A stretch of 64,000 nucleotides of DNA from Flabesymbios commensalis (taxonomy: Eukaryota > Annelida > Polychaeta > Terebellida > Flabelligeridae). The stretch spans positions 50,810,470 through 50,874,469 of the forward strand of contig OZ024902.1 in assembly GCA_964017125.1 (NCBI GenBank), written 5' to 3'. Below the pieces are notes generated by a model that was not told the origin of the DNA, ran no database searches, and was given only the letters and a program-made list of their open reading frames with translations. Below are positions 11,001 to 23,935 of this stretch, in pieces. Made by a program: the position numbers and the translations under genes. Positions within the stretch are counted from its first letter, which is position 1, and each line of letters starts with the position of its first letter.

Positions 11001-11425
11001 AGATGATGATGTGAGGGTGGGGGTGGTAGGGCATGGTGGGTTATTGAGAGCGTTTTCCTTTGCTCGCCCGATAAGGGGTTCTGGGCATGTCTAGAGGATA
11101 TACCCCCAGATATGGCCAGACGACCGGAGACTTGAGTTTTCCCTGTGCAATTTAATGCTGAAACTCTGTGGCACTTTGCGCAGCTCCGCTATCCTCGGGT
11201 CGGATAGTCCCCAGAGTAACAATAGGAAGGATAACACCCTCTGGGTAACTCCATTCATCCCACGTGATGCCGGTTATTTAAGGCTACCACAGCCTACATC
11301 AGCGCCAGCACTGATGCGGGTGCTGCATCGGCTCCGCTGTTGAGCGGAGGAGCCAGGGTACGCCACTGGCAATCCGCCCGAAGATTATGGCCAGATACGA
11401 GGAGGCTGCAGCTGCCCTTGGATGA
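11000..11425. repeat. Dispersed repeat family A, copy 1
   Basis: It shares GGCATGGTGGGTTA, TCTGGGCATGTCT, GGATAGTCC and the adjoining GTAACTCCATTCATCCCA with copies (opposite orientation) at about 25660-26180 and 30370-30800. No coding sequence. The element type is unknown; it is probably a non-autonomous element of ~500 bp. Confidence 0.6.
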
Positions 11426-11539
11426 TTGCTGTAGACGGCAATATTTGCTAGATATATCAGACATAATATATATTTTTTAAAGTAGATAATAAATGGCAGA
11501 TAGTTGGCAATTTTGAATGTGATCTGAGTTGAAATAAGG

Positions 11540-11880
11540 TCTATCCCTCCCGGAAACCTCACATTTTCTTTTATATTAATTGTCTAGTTATCTGGCACTG
11601 GATATGAAGCATGTTAAGTTACATAAAGGACACCAGTTGGCCACTTTGAACCTGATAGATTTGGAAGTTTTTCGAGGCATACATGTATATTTTATGAATA
11701 TAACTGGTATGCTGGTAACACTTTCTCAAACCTCACAATTTTTTATAGTTATAGTCTAGCTATATCAAACGATCTGCTTAGCCTTGCCCTCCTTAAAACC
11801 TCACATTTTATATTATATCAATTAATTGTCTGGCTATTTGGCATGGTTTGCCAGATATCACTATCAGGCATAGTAAATTA
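11540..11880. repeat. Degenerate tandem units containing CCTCACATTTT
   Basis: The word CCTCACATTTT or a near variant, followed by a TATA-rich stretch and GTCTAGCTATCTGGCA-like sequence, recurs at about 10855, 11553, 11735 and 11796. This is a weak direct-repeat series without a gene. The following ~500 bases to 12400 show nothing recognisable. Confidence 0.45.
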
Positions 11881-12439
11881 AGGCCATACAACGCTGCGCC
11901 AACTTGAGCATTGTAAGATCCTACATCATTTACCAGTGACATGTGCGCTATCAACTATTATATATCTGGGGGCTTGGGCCATGTTATAAGACATGACATA
12001 ATTTTATATCCTAGCATATAACCTGTAGTGAAACCACCTCCTGGGTGGATAATGAACAGGGGCATTAGATAGTATGTAGTTCGCATTTCTGGTCATATTT
12101 TGAAAGTCAACAAGACATTTAAACTCATTTTTTGCAATCGAAAATGTATATGACAATCATACATTTAAACTATTAAATCCATTTTAAAGTAGGCGGGTCA
12201 TCATGGTTCGCTGAGCAAACATTATCCACCCATCCGCATGTGCAGCATCGTCAAGGTCCACAGGAGTGGGGCCGCCGAAGCAAAACTATTATGGTTTGGT
12301 GAAGCAAAAGGACCCAGCTGCTACAAACAGTAGTCTAGTAGATTGTGTATCGGTACAGACCGCTCAAATCGCTTGACAAGCATGAAAAATACCACAAGTT
12401 CTATACCTGAGTAATTACACTTTTAGTGTTGCATACGTT

Positions 12440-13180
12440 CTGTCCCCTCCAGTACGCAGTGTACTGGCGGCCTATTATAGACAATATAGAGCACATTTGT
12501 TTGATGATATATACGCCATAAATGTATATATATTGTACTAATAGGTCTTGTAAGTCAGAACAGTGAAGAAATTACATTAACATGCTAATATTGATTTTAA
12601 AATGAACAAAGGAAACACCCACAAAATATTTTTTGGTTACAACTTATCCATTAATGAAATCCATATGTATTTTTAATAAATATCAATTTGTTGGTGTCTA
12701 GTGGCTGCCATTAACGAAGGCTTTATTATAATAATACATAATTACCAATATAGATCAGTAAATTACAAAAATTAGGTCTTATCACACAAAGAATACTAAA
12801 TATTGATATTATGTACTGGAGGGGACAATTCTAATTCAACACTAACAAAATGTATAAATATGTGGTTGTTGTAACATGAATATCCAATTAATATCCACGT
12901 GGGGGCTCAAAGAGGCAGGTTATATTGCAATAATAATATATCTTAGAAAAACACACTGCGTGGATCTTGAATAGTGATGTACTGGAGGGGACATTATTTT
13001 AACGGAATTTTCACATACATACAGGTAATTCTAATTAATTTGCTAATGTTAATCAGCAATCAGTTTGAACTATTTGTATGCCATAAATAACCACCAGACC
13101 TATTCAAAAGAGTAATTAAATGGCTATATATATGTAGAAAGTTTAAGCTGGGCAGTCATGTACTGGCGGGAAAAAATGAA
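12440..13180. repeat. Spaced repeats with GTACTGGAGGGGACA
   Basis: GTACTGGAGGGGACA occurs at about 12816 and 12980, with a variant at 13157 (GTACTGGCGGGAAAA). Its inverse (TGTCCCCTCCAGTAC) is at about 12447. The ~165-175-bp spacing suggests decayed tandem units bounded by an inverted copy. No protein is encoded. Confidence 0.5.
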
Positions 13181-13562
13181 AAAAACTTTTAACGGAAAAT
13201 ACTTTAAACTCAATAAATACACATAAAATCAGATTTTGTTACTCGATTTTTGTCAAACATGTGTCGTTTAAATCGTAAGAACAATAACCATACCACAAAT
13301 AAAACTTTATTTGTGTGTTAGATGCATATCTGGAATAGAAAAACCTTCATATGAAGACAATTCCGGGATGAGACTGCAAAATGTGTTGAAAATAACATAA
13401 ATACCACTGATTCATGAAGCAATAATTGACAAAACTTTATAAAATTTGGTCTGTTGTTTCCCCATACAACCCTTGTTAAAATAAAAAATGTTTCATTTAA
13501 ATATCTAGCACTATTTGCTAAAAAAATTGTGTAAAGTTTCAATTTTTCCTAAATGCACCCTT

Positions 13563-13850
13563 TATGCGAAATTGCCCTTATAACGACTTATAACGAGTTA
13601 TCTATAGTCGTTATAACGACCTATTATGTCGTTAAATCGACTCAGTATAAGTCGCTATAGCGACCTCTAAGTCGTTAAATTGATTTAGTATAGTCGTTAT
13701 AATGACTCATAAGTCGTTAAATCGACTTAGTGTAAGTTATCATAACAACTTATAAGTCGCGATAATCGCCTTAGTAAATCAACTTGGTAAGTCGGTATAC
13801 AGACTAAGTATAAGCTGTTATAATGTCTGATAAGTCAGTTACACTTCGTT
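13563..13850. repeat. Satellite of self-complementary units (GTCGTTATAACGAC type)
   Basis: Repeated words GTCGTTATAACGAC, AAGTCGTTAAATCGACTTAG and AAGTCGCTATAGCGAC are near-perfect palindromes joined head to tail. The units are degenerate. They are similar in style, but not in unit length, to the array at 39003-41060. Confidence 0.8.
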
Positions 13851-13984
13851 GTACTAGGTCAATTTAATGATATGAATTATGAGAATGTCAAAGCCCACAT
13901 TCACCCGAAATCTGCTGCTTAGAGGTAAAGAACGTTTCCCTTTGCTCTGCAATGTGCTCTGTGTATCATCTAAAATATAATATT

Positions 13985-14190
13985 TTTATTACAAATTGGA
14001 ACGCAAATACATTGCAAATGCGTGCAATTTGTAATAATTTTTTACAAATTGGGACGCTGCTGCAGTGCAAATGCGTTCCAATTTGTAATAATTTATTATA
14101 AATTGGGACGCAATTGTATTACATATGCGTTCCAATTTGTAATAATTTATTACAAATTGGAACGTTATTACAAATTGGGACGCAACAGGA
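13985..14190. repeat. Tandem ~62-bp hairpin repeats (ACAAATTGGGACGC)
   Basis: Three full units and a partial one alternate ACAAATTGGGACGC with its inverse GCGTTCCAATTTGT, so each unit can fold on itself. The array stops about 10 bp before the 5' LTR of the Gypsy element. Confidence 0.85.
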
Positions 14191-14195
14191 GAGCC

Positions 14196-14428
14196 TGTAG
14201 GATCCCTACTTCGTTATTTTAATGTGGCAGTTGTCCCCATCCTCCCGGACGCGTGAGTCTGCGGACGACTGCCTCGTTTTGGTACTTTGGTGCCAGGCGC
14301 AGAGGGCCGAATCCCATGCGGCCTTGGTACTTTTCCCGCACTTCAGATATTACGCTCAGCGACTGCAGATGTGCCGCCGGTCGCTCGCTCTGAGTCAAGT
14401 TAGACGTGTTGTGCGCGGGGTTGTACGT
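14196..14428 (+). repeat. 5' LTR of the Ty3/Gypsy element
   Basis: It begins TGTAGGATCCCTACTTCG and ends TTGTACGT. It matches 21535-21767 with five transitions and no indels. Confidence 0.85.
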
Positions 14429-16468
14429 GAAAGCTGTAGGTCATTTTAATATGCCAGTTTTAAACTAGATAGAAAGAGTTATCAGAGGAGAAGCACGTTT
14501 TTTACGTCGAAAACGGCGTAATTTTCTTATTTTTGGACGAAATTCCACGTGTTTGGCGCTTTTTCAAGATGGCGACCATGTCGGTTTCTCTAGAAGAACC
14601 CTGAAAATTTTTCTCATAGACTTAGTCTATAATATTTTTATAGTAAGAGTTTTTAAAATGCTTTCATCCTATTAATGCACTGTAGGCGAGTGGGAAGTGG
14701 GTGTTTTCGGAAACTCCTTTTTATCGTTGATTGCCATAATTGGGTGACTCGATTTTAAAGTCCATAGACGAAGCCTCGTCATTTTTCGATTTTTCAGTAA
14801 AAATCGACAAAAAATTATAAAATATCGCTTCGACTCGGGTAACCTTTATTAGGATTAAGGCCAAATAAAATTGTCCCCCTAAAGAATGTCAATAAACGGT
14901 CCTATTTGGTCTGTTGAATATATTCCCAGGACTGTAGGTCAATATTTTATTATTATTACAATATGTTTTTTCAGAGAATGCTGATTGTTATAAATGTATT
15001 TGGTAAGTGAGCGCCATATTGGATGCTGGTTCCCCTTGATTAGCTGATCGCCCGCCGTGGGCAAACACGTGTCCCGCCATAACCAGCATGCATTTGGATA
15101 GTGGACCTGTGTCGCCTCATCACATTAGCATAAATTAGGCCGCCATTTTGACTTGGTAGAGCAGACTATTCACGTGTTCAAATTATACACGGCCTAGTCT
15201 CAAATAATTTTTTTTTATTATTTATAAATTTTCTTTTTCAAAACTGTTGAAAGAGAAGAAATATAAATAAGCAGTTTCGGAAAGGAAATTATAGCACTAG
15301 TTGTGCGAGATTTTAATAAAGTCATAGTATAATTTTTTCACGTCGAAACGCCCCCTGTTGTTTGGCGTTGCTCTAGACTACTTTTAGCGCCTTATTTGGG
15401 CACAGAGTATTTCATGAATATGCTAATGTGAGGCGAGACGCGGCTGCTGTTCACTTTTATATGTACACACCGTTACACGCATGCTGACACAGGCACGCAG
15501 CAACAAGTTGCCAGCCACACATGTTAGCAGTACCCGATAATACACCATACACACACCCACCACTGACGAAATAAACGCAACCGCTACGACGACAGCCGAT
15601 TTATATGTCAGTCAATGAAACGAAGCGAGCGATTGATTCGGACGTTATTAAGAATGACTCGGTGATGAACGTGCCATATAAAAAAAAAGTGGAATGTTCA
15701 TCGCAGAAATCATTTTTCAGCGAAATGATATACTATATCATCAATCCGCATAGACTACTGTCAGTCACGTTTTAAAATATTTTTCTAAAATAAATGTTTT
15801 TTATCGCAGTCACATTTAGCCTATCAGTTTGAGAACGAAATTTTCTCATGATAGTCGATTTCTGAAGAATACAAATTTATAGAAATATTCGATTTGACAG
15901 TTGCGCTATCGCGAAACATTGCCAATATTTGCATGTGTTTTTCGATTTGTGTGAAATTTTTTTTTTCACCCAGGTTGATTTACAATATACTATTACCATA
16001 GCTTAGCATAGCATGTCGTAATTATATCTGGCATTTTATGTACAATTTTGACCTACAGTTTTCACTAAACCATTATGTATGTGTGTGATAAGTGAAAACA
16101 TTTTATGTACAATTTCGCCCTACAGTTTTCACTAAATAAATATATATGTGTGTGAACAAGTGCAAAGAAATTATGTGCAGTCTCAGTGACGAATTTTAAA
16201 ATATCTCAGCAACCCCTGTTTCTCGCAACATGCGACATAGCATGAAAACTTTCTACAGTCTACATTTCTCAGATTCAACATATACAAACATTTTTTCATC
16301 GGGTCTAGACGGCAACGTACAACCAACCGGCGCACGGCACGTCAAAAAAATAGTTGGTATGTGTTAATACGACATACCATTTTAAACACGTTTGAGATAG
16401 GCATAGAGCCAATAGGCCCGCTATCCCAAACGCTTTAATAGTTAAATAGTTTCAAAAATCATTTCATA

Positions 16469-17540
16469 ATGTCGACACAACACGATAGTGAAGGCTTCAT
16501 GTCTACGCCCCTAGAAGGTGCGGGTGCTCGACGCAAAGATAACTATTATCAGGACAGCGAGGAAAATGAAGTTCGATTCCGAGAGGCAGATGAAGAGTAT
16601 CAACGACTTAAAGAAGATTTCGCTCGAATGGCTCGAACTAGACGGACGAGACATCACTCTAGGAGCGATTCATCCAAGAGCCCTTCACCACTAAGAAGGC
16701 AGCCTCAGAGACGTTCAACGAACTTGCCTAAGTTTAAAATAGCTACGTTTTATGCTACGGACGTTGAACTCTGGTTTAACCAGATTGAAACTCAGTTCGA
16801 TCTTCATCGGATCCACGACGATGACCAGAGATATAGTTTAACCTGCGCAGCACTTTCGGGCGAGGTTGCATCAGACGTGAGGGACGTTCTACTTCAGCCT
16901 TTAAGATCGCATAAATATGAAAGCCTGAAAGCCATTTTGATCGAGCGACGTGGTTTAATAAAGTAATCTCAGGAGAAAGGATGGGTACAGACATTCCCTC
17001 ACGCTTCCTACGGCGTCTACAAAAGACAGCAGGCTTTGGAACGAAAGCAGTTGTTGGGGAGGCAGTCATACGCCAAGCGTTCATCCGGCAGATGCCCGCT
17101 TCAATCCGCGCTCATTTGGCAACACAACCAGACAGTGCCACACTAGAAAGTTTGGCCGTGTTGGCCAACCGGGCACTTGCCTGTGAAGCAGACACAGAAG
17201 AGAGTAAGGCAGGGGTTGCGGAGATAAAAGTAGACGAAACCACTAAGTTAGTTGGTTTGCTTGAGGACTTGTCAAAGAGACTCAAAAAGTTAGAAACCGC
17301 GACTACATCCGAGAAGAAGAGAAATCAAGGACGTGGACGTGTAAATAACCACTATACTCCTAGGCCTACATTTATTCCCAATGTACAGGCCACAGGGTTT
17401 GTTCCTAACCAACCTGGTAATTACAACAATGTACAGCAAAACGCTCGCCCTTTCGTGCCGCCGCCGAATGTACAGTGAAATAACGTCGCTAAAGCACTAG
17501 ATACGGCTAATGCATCTGTCTGCTATTTTCACCAGACTTT
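16469..17540 (+). mobile_element. gag region of the Gypsy fossil
   Basis: Capsid-type sequence with a charged, Arg/Ser-rich N-terminal part, the WFNQIETQF capsid motif typical of Ty3/Gypsy gag, and a C-terminal Cys/His zinc motif. Damaged. Confidence 0.8.
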
Positions 17541-17558
17541 CGGTGATAAGGCACGCAC

Positions 17559-20500
17559 GTGCAGGAGCCCCTGCGCATTTTCTTTAAACTGCCAAGCCAG
17601 AGCAAGGTTGCGACTCTTGTATCTGGCGGTATAACTGAGACGCGGCATGACTTCGCGGGAGCTAATTTTCCCAAGTTATTTCACTGTAAGTTATTGTATG
17701 TCTCAGACGAAAGACATAAATGTAAGTACTTGATTGACACAGGCGCAGCTGTCAGCGTTTTGCCGAAATCTCTCGCTAACGGGATTTCAGACGCAGATAG
17801 TCTCCCCCTGGTGGCAGTGAATAACACTACTATAAATATATACGGCAACTGTAAACGCGTCGTCGATGTCGGCGTAAAGCGCGAATATCCCTGGACATTT
17901 ATAGTAGCGGATGTGAAGCAACCCATAATCGGGGCTGATTTTTTAATTCACTATAATTTACTTGTAGATTTGAGAAGCCGATGTCTTCGAGACATGAGAA
18001 CAGGTCTAGCTATTGCCGCTTCACTGTCATCGATTAAACCACTGTCGTTGAACAGAGTAGACACTGTTCAGAATGAGTATACTAAACTTCTCGGTCAGTT
18101 CCCGGAACTGACTCGCCCTACGACAAAGGGTGAGACCGTTAAACACGGTATAACGCACAAGATAGTCACCAAAGGACACCCAGTGTTTGCGCGCCCACGA
18201 CAATTGGCACCCGAAGGGCTTGTCACCGCAAAACGTGAGTTCGATAAAATGATAAAATTAGGGGTCATTGAACCTAGCGACAGTGAGTGGTCCTCAGCGC
18301 TTCACATGGTACTAAAGAAAAATGGCGATTGGAGACCATATGGGGATTACCACAGTTTAAACGCCCAGACTGTACCCGACCGTTATCCGATTCCACATAT
18401 CCAAGATTTCACGCAGCGTTTAGCCGGCTCGAAGATTTTTTCAAAGATCGATTTGGTCAGAGCTTATTACCAAATTCCGGTGGAACCGTCTGATGTACAT
18501 AAGACTGCCGTTACTACACCTTTTGGTTTATTTAATTTTACTAGAACACCGTTTGGTCTACGAAATTCCGATCAAACGTTTCAGCGTTTTATAGACCACG
18601 TTACACGCGGACTTGATTTTGTTTTTGTATATTTGGATGACCTACTGGTAACCAGATCATAAAGTGCATAAAAAGCATCTACGAATCCTTTTTGCCCGAC
18701 TAGCCGAATACGGAATAATAATTGGTCCTGAGAAGTGTCAGTTCGGTACAACTGAATTAAGTTTTTTAGGTCATCACGTTTGTGCCGAAGGAATTTCGCC
18801 GTTACCCAGCGCCGTACGCGATCGTAAATTTCGTAAAGCCCGAAAAGAAACGAGCACTGCGTAGATATTTGGGAATGGTAAATTATTACCATCGTTTCAT
18901 ACCGCAATGCGCTGCGAAGTTGACACCACTAAATAATTTACTGACAGCTGCCAACGAATTTCGACTTGAAGTGGGATCAAAATGCAGAGTCAGCATTTTC
19001 TGAGTCAAAACAAATATTGGCAAACGATACTCTTCTGGTACAACCAGACCCTACGGCTCAGATAAACATCACGTGCGACGCTAGTGATGTCGCCGTCGGT
19101 GGCGTGTTGCAGCAGTATTTGAATGGTATGTGGCAGCCACTTTTGTTTTTCAGCAAGAAGCTGAACCCAGCAGAGACACGTTACAGCGCGTTCGACCGTG
19201 AGCTTTTGGCGCTATATGCCACAATTAAACATTTTAGACATAATTTAGAAGGAGGAAATTTTTTCGTTAATACAGATCATAAACCGTTGAGATTTGTAAT
19301 GTCATCCGTCACTGAACGCGCGTCCCTACGACAAACACGACATTTAGCTTTTATCGCTGAATTCACAACCGATATTAGATATGTAAAAGGCAAGACAAAT
19401 TTCGTCGCCGATGCGCTGTCACGACCATCAGTGTCCGCGATAAATGATGGACCAGTGATAAACTATAAGGAGTTAAGTATCGACCAAGCTAAAGACGAGG
19501 AATTCACGGGATTGAGACAGTCGACTACATCCACTATGAATTTCAAACTACTCAAATCATTCGATAATCAATTGATCTGGTGTGATGTGTCCACGGGACA
19601 CAACCGGCCGTACCTGACCGCGAAATTTCGCCGAAATTTTTTTTCAAGCTTACACGGTTTAGGCAACCCATCTCATAGAGCTACAAAACCTTTGATTAAT
19701 ACCCGATTTGTCTGGCATGGCATGAATATCGACATTGCTAGATGGTGTCGTTCCTGTAAGGGTTGCCAGACTGCCAAAGTTTCACTTCACAACACACCAG
19801 TTTACGGAAAGTTCACTGAACCTACCGAGCGATTTGATCATGTCCACATCGATATAGTCGGACCTTTACCCTATGTTAATGGCTTTAGATATCTACTGAC
19901 TTGCGTCGATCGTTTTACACGTTGGCCGGAAGCCATACCTATTGTAGATATTTGGGCCGAAACGGTCGCCGATGCTTTCTTCAGTGGGTGGATAGCACGT
20001 TATGGTACTCCAGCCACTATCACCACAGATAGGGGCGCTCAATTTGAGTCCAAATTGTGGGATAATTTATGTAATCAATTCGGGATTATACGGAATCGTA
20101 CCACGAGTTATCACCCCCAGTCGAGCGGCATGGTCGAACGTTTCCACCGTCAATTGAAAGCCGCCATAATGGCGCACGAGTCACCGAACCCGTGGACTAT
20201 TACTTTACCCGCTGTACTTTTAGGAGTTCGTTCCGCAGTTAAAGAGAGACTAGGCAGGTCGGCTGCCGAGATGATATACGGGACAACACTTAGACTCCCA
20301 GGAGAGTTTACGAAACAGTACACCGTCGACGCTAACACTGATTTGGAGAACTATTCAGACAAGCTACGCGTAGCCATGTCGCGTCTCCGTCTATGTCCGC
20401 CACGTGACACACAACAACATAACATTTTCCAATACAAGGAAATAGCCACATGCACACATGTATTCTTGCGCCGAATCGCAATTGCGCCGCCTTTGACCGC

Positions 20501-21062
20501 CCCTTACGACGGACCATACAAGGTCGTCGCGAGGAGTGGCAGAGTCATGAAAATCCTGATGAAAGGCAAGGTTGAGACGGTCTCCTTAGATCGAGTTAAA
20601 CCCGCACATCTCGAGTGCGAGCCTACGACAGGTACGAACATACAGCGTACTACGCCAAACAAACAACAGAGCGCGAAGACTACCAGGATTTCTAGTAGGA
20701 GTCCACAGGGTCCACCTAGACCTGGTAGTGCGGACACTCAGACGTCCAACAGGACGAGTGTTAAAAAGACAAAGTCGACGGCAGTCAGAAGAAGTAGCAA
20801 ATTGGCCACGGTCCCGCAGCAACTAGATGATAAAGTCAAATTGTCTACCAAAGACAATACTTATATAGCACCGCATTCGCGAGTCCCCGCCGTATCCCGC
20901 GCTAACGGGAACGGCGGTGGTTTGCGAACGTATTCCCGCATACCTTTACATCTACGGGGTAAAACCCCGGGTGCTGCTGACGCCGTAATCGACTCGAATA
21001 AAAGAAATCGTTCGAATATCGTTAATCGCGACAAAATTTCGACGGACACAGCGAAAAACTAA
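17559..21062 (+). mobile_element. pol region of the Gypsy fossil
   Basis: Recognisable parts in order are protease ([11 protein letters not shown]), reverse transcriptase (VYLDDLLV), RNase H (ITCDASDVAVGG, TDHKPL), integrase (HIDIVGPLP, TTDRGAQFES, SYHPQSSGMVERFHR) and a basic C-terminal tail. The pol region is broken. Family and domain order are clear. Confidence 0.9.
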
Positions 21063-21534
21063 AGTCGGACGAAAAATCCAGACTCCTGCCTGGTTCGTGC
21101 AGATGGTCCACGCCGTAGTGGCGCCTAACGACATCTATGGCGGGCCCAACCGCATGTACAGTATTAATAATGTTTTTAAATTGTAAATGAATGCGCCAGG
21201 CCTGGCAACATTGTGTAAAATATGTAAAATGTAAATACATTTTTCAGCAAGATAATTGCTAAATTATAATGGAAATGTTAAGTAAATGAATCAGTTGGTC
21301 GCAGCTTGCAGCATATAAATACGTAAATATAGGACAGTTGGTGTTAAGAGGATGGGACAATTTTTCATTTATAATGCTGCGACGTCAACCAACCACGCTG
21401 TAACCACCCACGCTACAATTTTTTAAACTATGGTTAGTTATGAGAGGTTACATATTATTACAACCCCCGCTACTTGCACGAAGAAGTCTCCTACACGTCA
21501 GTTGGGTCCTACGTTATCACTAACCTGAGGGTAA

Positions 21535-21767
21535 TGTAGGATCCCTACTTCGTTATTTTAATGTGGCAGTTGTCCCCATCCTCCCGGACGCGTGAGCCTG
21601 CGGACGACTGCCTCGTTTTGGTACTTTGGTGCCGGGCGCAGAGGGCCGAATCCCATGCGGCCTTGGTACTTTTCCCGCACTTCAGATATTACGCTCAGCG
21701 ACTGCGGACGTGCCGCCGGTCGCTCGCTCTGAGTCAAGTTAGACGTGTCGTGCGCGGGGTTGTACGT
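21535..21767 (+). repeat. 3' LTR of the Ty3/Gypsy element
   Basis: Second copy of the 233-bp terminal repeat, followed by unrelated flank (TGCTGTTATC...). Confidence 0.85.
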
Positions 21768-22202
21768 TGCTGTTATCAAATGTCTAGACAAATAAACATG
21801 ATAAGCGGAAGGAGAGTTTTGTGAATTACTCAGAACCGTCGATTCGACGGGGAGACGAAGTTTACGATATGATGGAGAATGTTAGGCAGTTTCTCTCGTT
21901 CACCCTTACAAGCCCATACTGGAGACCCTAACGATCACATACTGGTACCTCCGGCGCGAGGGACAACCTAATATTCCCATAAGCCTATATAAAGAGTACT
22001 TGATCAAACACCTTCACTCCTTATTCAATCATTGCTTGTTAAAATTTTTGGGGTTAAAATTTGACCAAAAAAAAATTATTGTAAAGGGGTCGAGGGCCGC
22101 CCCCGGGAAATTTTTTATTTCCAAATGCTTTCTCATGCAATCTAAGGCAAATTGGGCACTGTTTCTCACTCAGTATATCACCCAATCATATAGAAAACCC
22201 CT

Positions 22203-22279
22203 AAATAAGGTGATGATTTTTTTCTGGGGGGGGGGGGGTTAAACCCCCCAAACCCCCCCCTCCTTGGATCCGCCACTGA
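22203..22279. mobile_element. One end of a hAT-type MITE with poly-G/C tract
   Basis: On the minus strand this reads CAGTGGCGGATCCAAGG followed by long G runs and GGGGTTTAACCCCCC. CAGTGGCGGAT is a common hAT-MITE terminus in animals. The opposite end was not found. Confidence 0.45.
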
Positions 22280-22319
22280 TTCCTTAAGCAACAGCTGACA
22301 TTGGGGCAATCAGAGCAGA

Positions 22320-22735
22320 TGGCAGAAGAGAGAGCTACAGGCAAACGAGAAAAGCCATGGCGGTGTGGATGAGACAGTGATTGGCCAGAAGACCTGTATA
22401 AACTGACAACTGACATTTACTCCATATGGGAGATACAAAAGTCTATGCAAATTTCATAATGATCACACTTGACTTGTTCAAAGTGACGGTTGAAACTCTG
22501 ACACCTTATCTGCTAAAACAGACCACATTTATAAGAGAGCCACTTGAAGTTGGGCTTAAACTGGCTATGACATTCCACTTCCTAGCCAATGGGAATTTTT
22601 ATGCAAATATGCAGTATACTAGTAATCTGAAGAGACAAAAGCACAATCTCAAAATTTCTTCTGGAAGTGTGCAAAGCAATCATTGACGCATACAATACAA
22701 TGACTGATATGCCCAAATTTTAGATATAACAATTA
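22320..22735 (+). pseudogene. PIF/Harbinger transposase fragment, N-terminal half
   Basis: The plus frame around 22440-22630 reads LDLFKVTVETLTPYLLKQ, then FIREPLEVGLKLAMTFHFLA and NGNFYANMQY. This fits the Harbinger pattern (L.P.I.K.DT..R.P+....+LA.TL.FLA.G..Y). A shift to another frame then gives SKFLLEVCKAIIDAY, the matching next block. Sequence upstream to about 22320 resembles the family's W+..WL..R segment with stops. The DDE catalytic half is missing. This is a dead fragment of a plain DNA transposon. Confidence 0.7.
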
Positions 22736-22739
22736 TGTG

Positions 22740-23670
22740 TATTATATTGTTTTGCAATATGGTAATGTTTTCACAGGTACATGTTAATCTGGTTGGTAAT
22801 AATAATTTATTTAAAAATATATAATGAACCATGATGATAATGTTGTAAAAGGGGTAAAATGGGTAAACGGTATAAACTTTTACTGTTTATCATAATCATC
22901 CATATACATTTTCATTTCTATCATCTCATAATATCTTAATCAGTTTTTACCATACGAAACTATTGTATACACCTGTCTTTTCAGGTTTCTATTCTTTTAC
23001 AGTCTTTTGTAACTCACATTGAGTGACCGGTCACAACTTTAGTAATCTGTCATTTATGTATGATTTGTATTTATAGTATAAGCTGGATGATACATTAATA
23101 CATATTTACTACTACCACTACTCCTACTACAATGAATCACCATCATAAAGTAACACGCTATCTGTCACTAATTATTATTTAGCAACACTTCGGTTTATGT
23201 AACCTTAAATATACATTATGCTGCACAAATGGGTAATTTTGCGTTATTGTAACTGGAATGGATGTTGGTTTCCTGCTTTGTGTATTATATTCAAGTTTTT
23301 GCAACACAAACGTGCGTCAATTCGATTATGCATCACTAACGTTAGCTCACACTTCATTCAGTGCATCGACATTGATACAGTGTACATGTTGAATCAGCGT
23401 TTTAATATGTATGGTACCAAGCCGACCGTTATTTACATAATTGTAGAGCACATAATGACAGTGATAGCACAGCCTGAACTTATATCACCAACAGAAGTTG
23501 ACTAATATATTGGTTATTGATAGGGAACATTTATATTTTACAAATGTTCCTGAGCCTTTTGTTGCTTGTCACAAATGTATAATATGTGTGTGGAAGGCAG
23601 CCTTGCAATGTGCTAATGTATTTCTTGCGGTGCGGTAGTGAGGTGGGCCAAGAGAGAGACTTAAGGGCCT
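22740..23670. other. No recognisable gene
   Basis: AT-rich DNA. A 95-codon plus-strand frame at 23218-23505 has no family resemblance, splice context or repeat match and is not called. Confidence 0.4.
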
Positions 23671-23935
23671 CTGTTCAGAAGGTTCTATGTTCAGAAGGTT
23701 CTATGTTCAGACAATATTTGTTCAAAAGGTTCTATCTTCAGAAGGTTCTATATTCAGAAGGTCCTACGATCAGAAGGTTCTGTGTTCAGAAGGTCCTATA
23801 TTCAGAAGGTCCTATGTTCAGAAGGTCCTATGTTCAGAAAAAAATTATTCAAAAGGTCCTATATTCAGAAGGTTCTATGTTCAGAAGGTCTTATATTCAG
23901 ATATATTCAGAAGGTACTATATTCAGAAAATTCTC
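23671..23935 (+). repeat. Minisatellite, ~17-bp unit AGAAGGTTCTATGTTC
   Basis: About 15 head-to-tail units of TCAGAAGGT(T/C)CTATRTT. The period makes long open frames in several phases, so the FRRSYVQKV-like translations are an artefact. The same unit occurs at 33262-33435 (inverse) and 42190-42361. Confidence 0.9.

Larger units (their letters stand above)
14196..21767 (+). mobile_element. Ty3/Gypsy LTR retrotransposon, CsRn1-like, broken fossil
   Basis: An element of about 7.6 kb is bounded by 233-bp direct LTRs. Internal parts in order: a ~2-kb leader, a gag region (about 16.5-17.5 kb) ending in a CYFHQTFG..A..C..PC zinc motif of the type seen in the CsRn1 clade, then a pol region (about 17.6-21.1 kb) with aspartic protease, reverse transcriptase, RNase H, HHCC zinc finger and DDE integrase. 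The two LTRs differ at five sites of 233, all transitions, so insertion is fairly recent. The coding region is broken, with roughly four interruptions. A gag-pol junction by frameshift or read-through would be normal for the family. No clear target-site duplication was seen. Confidence 0.9.
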
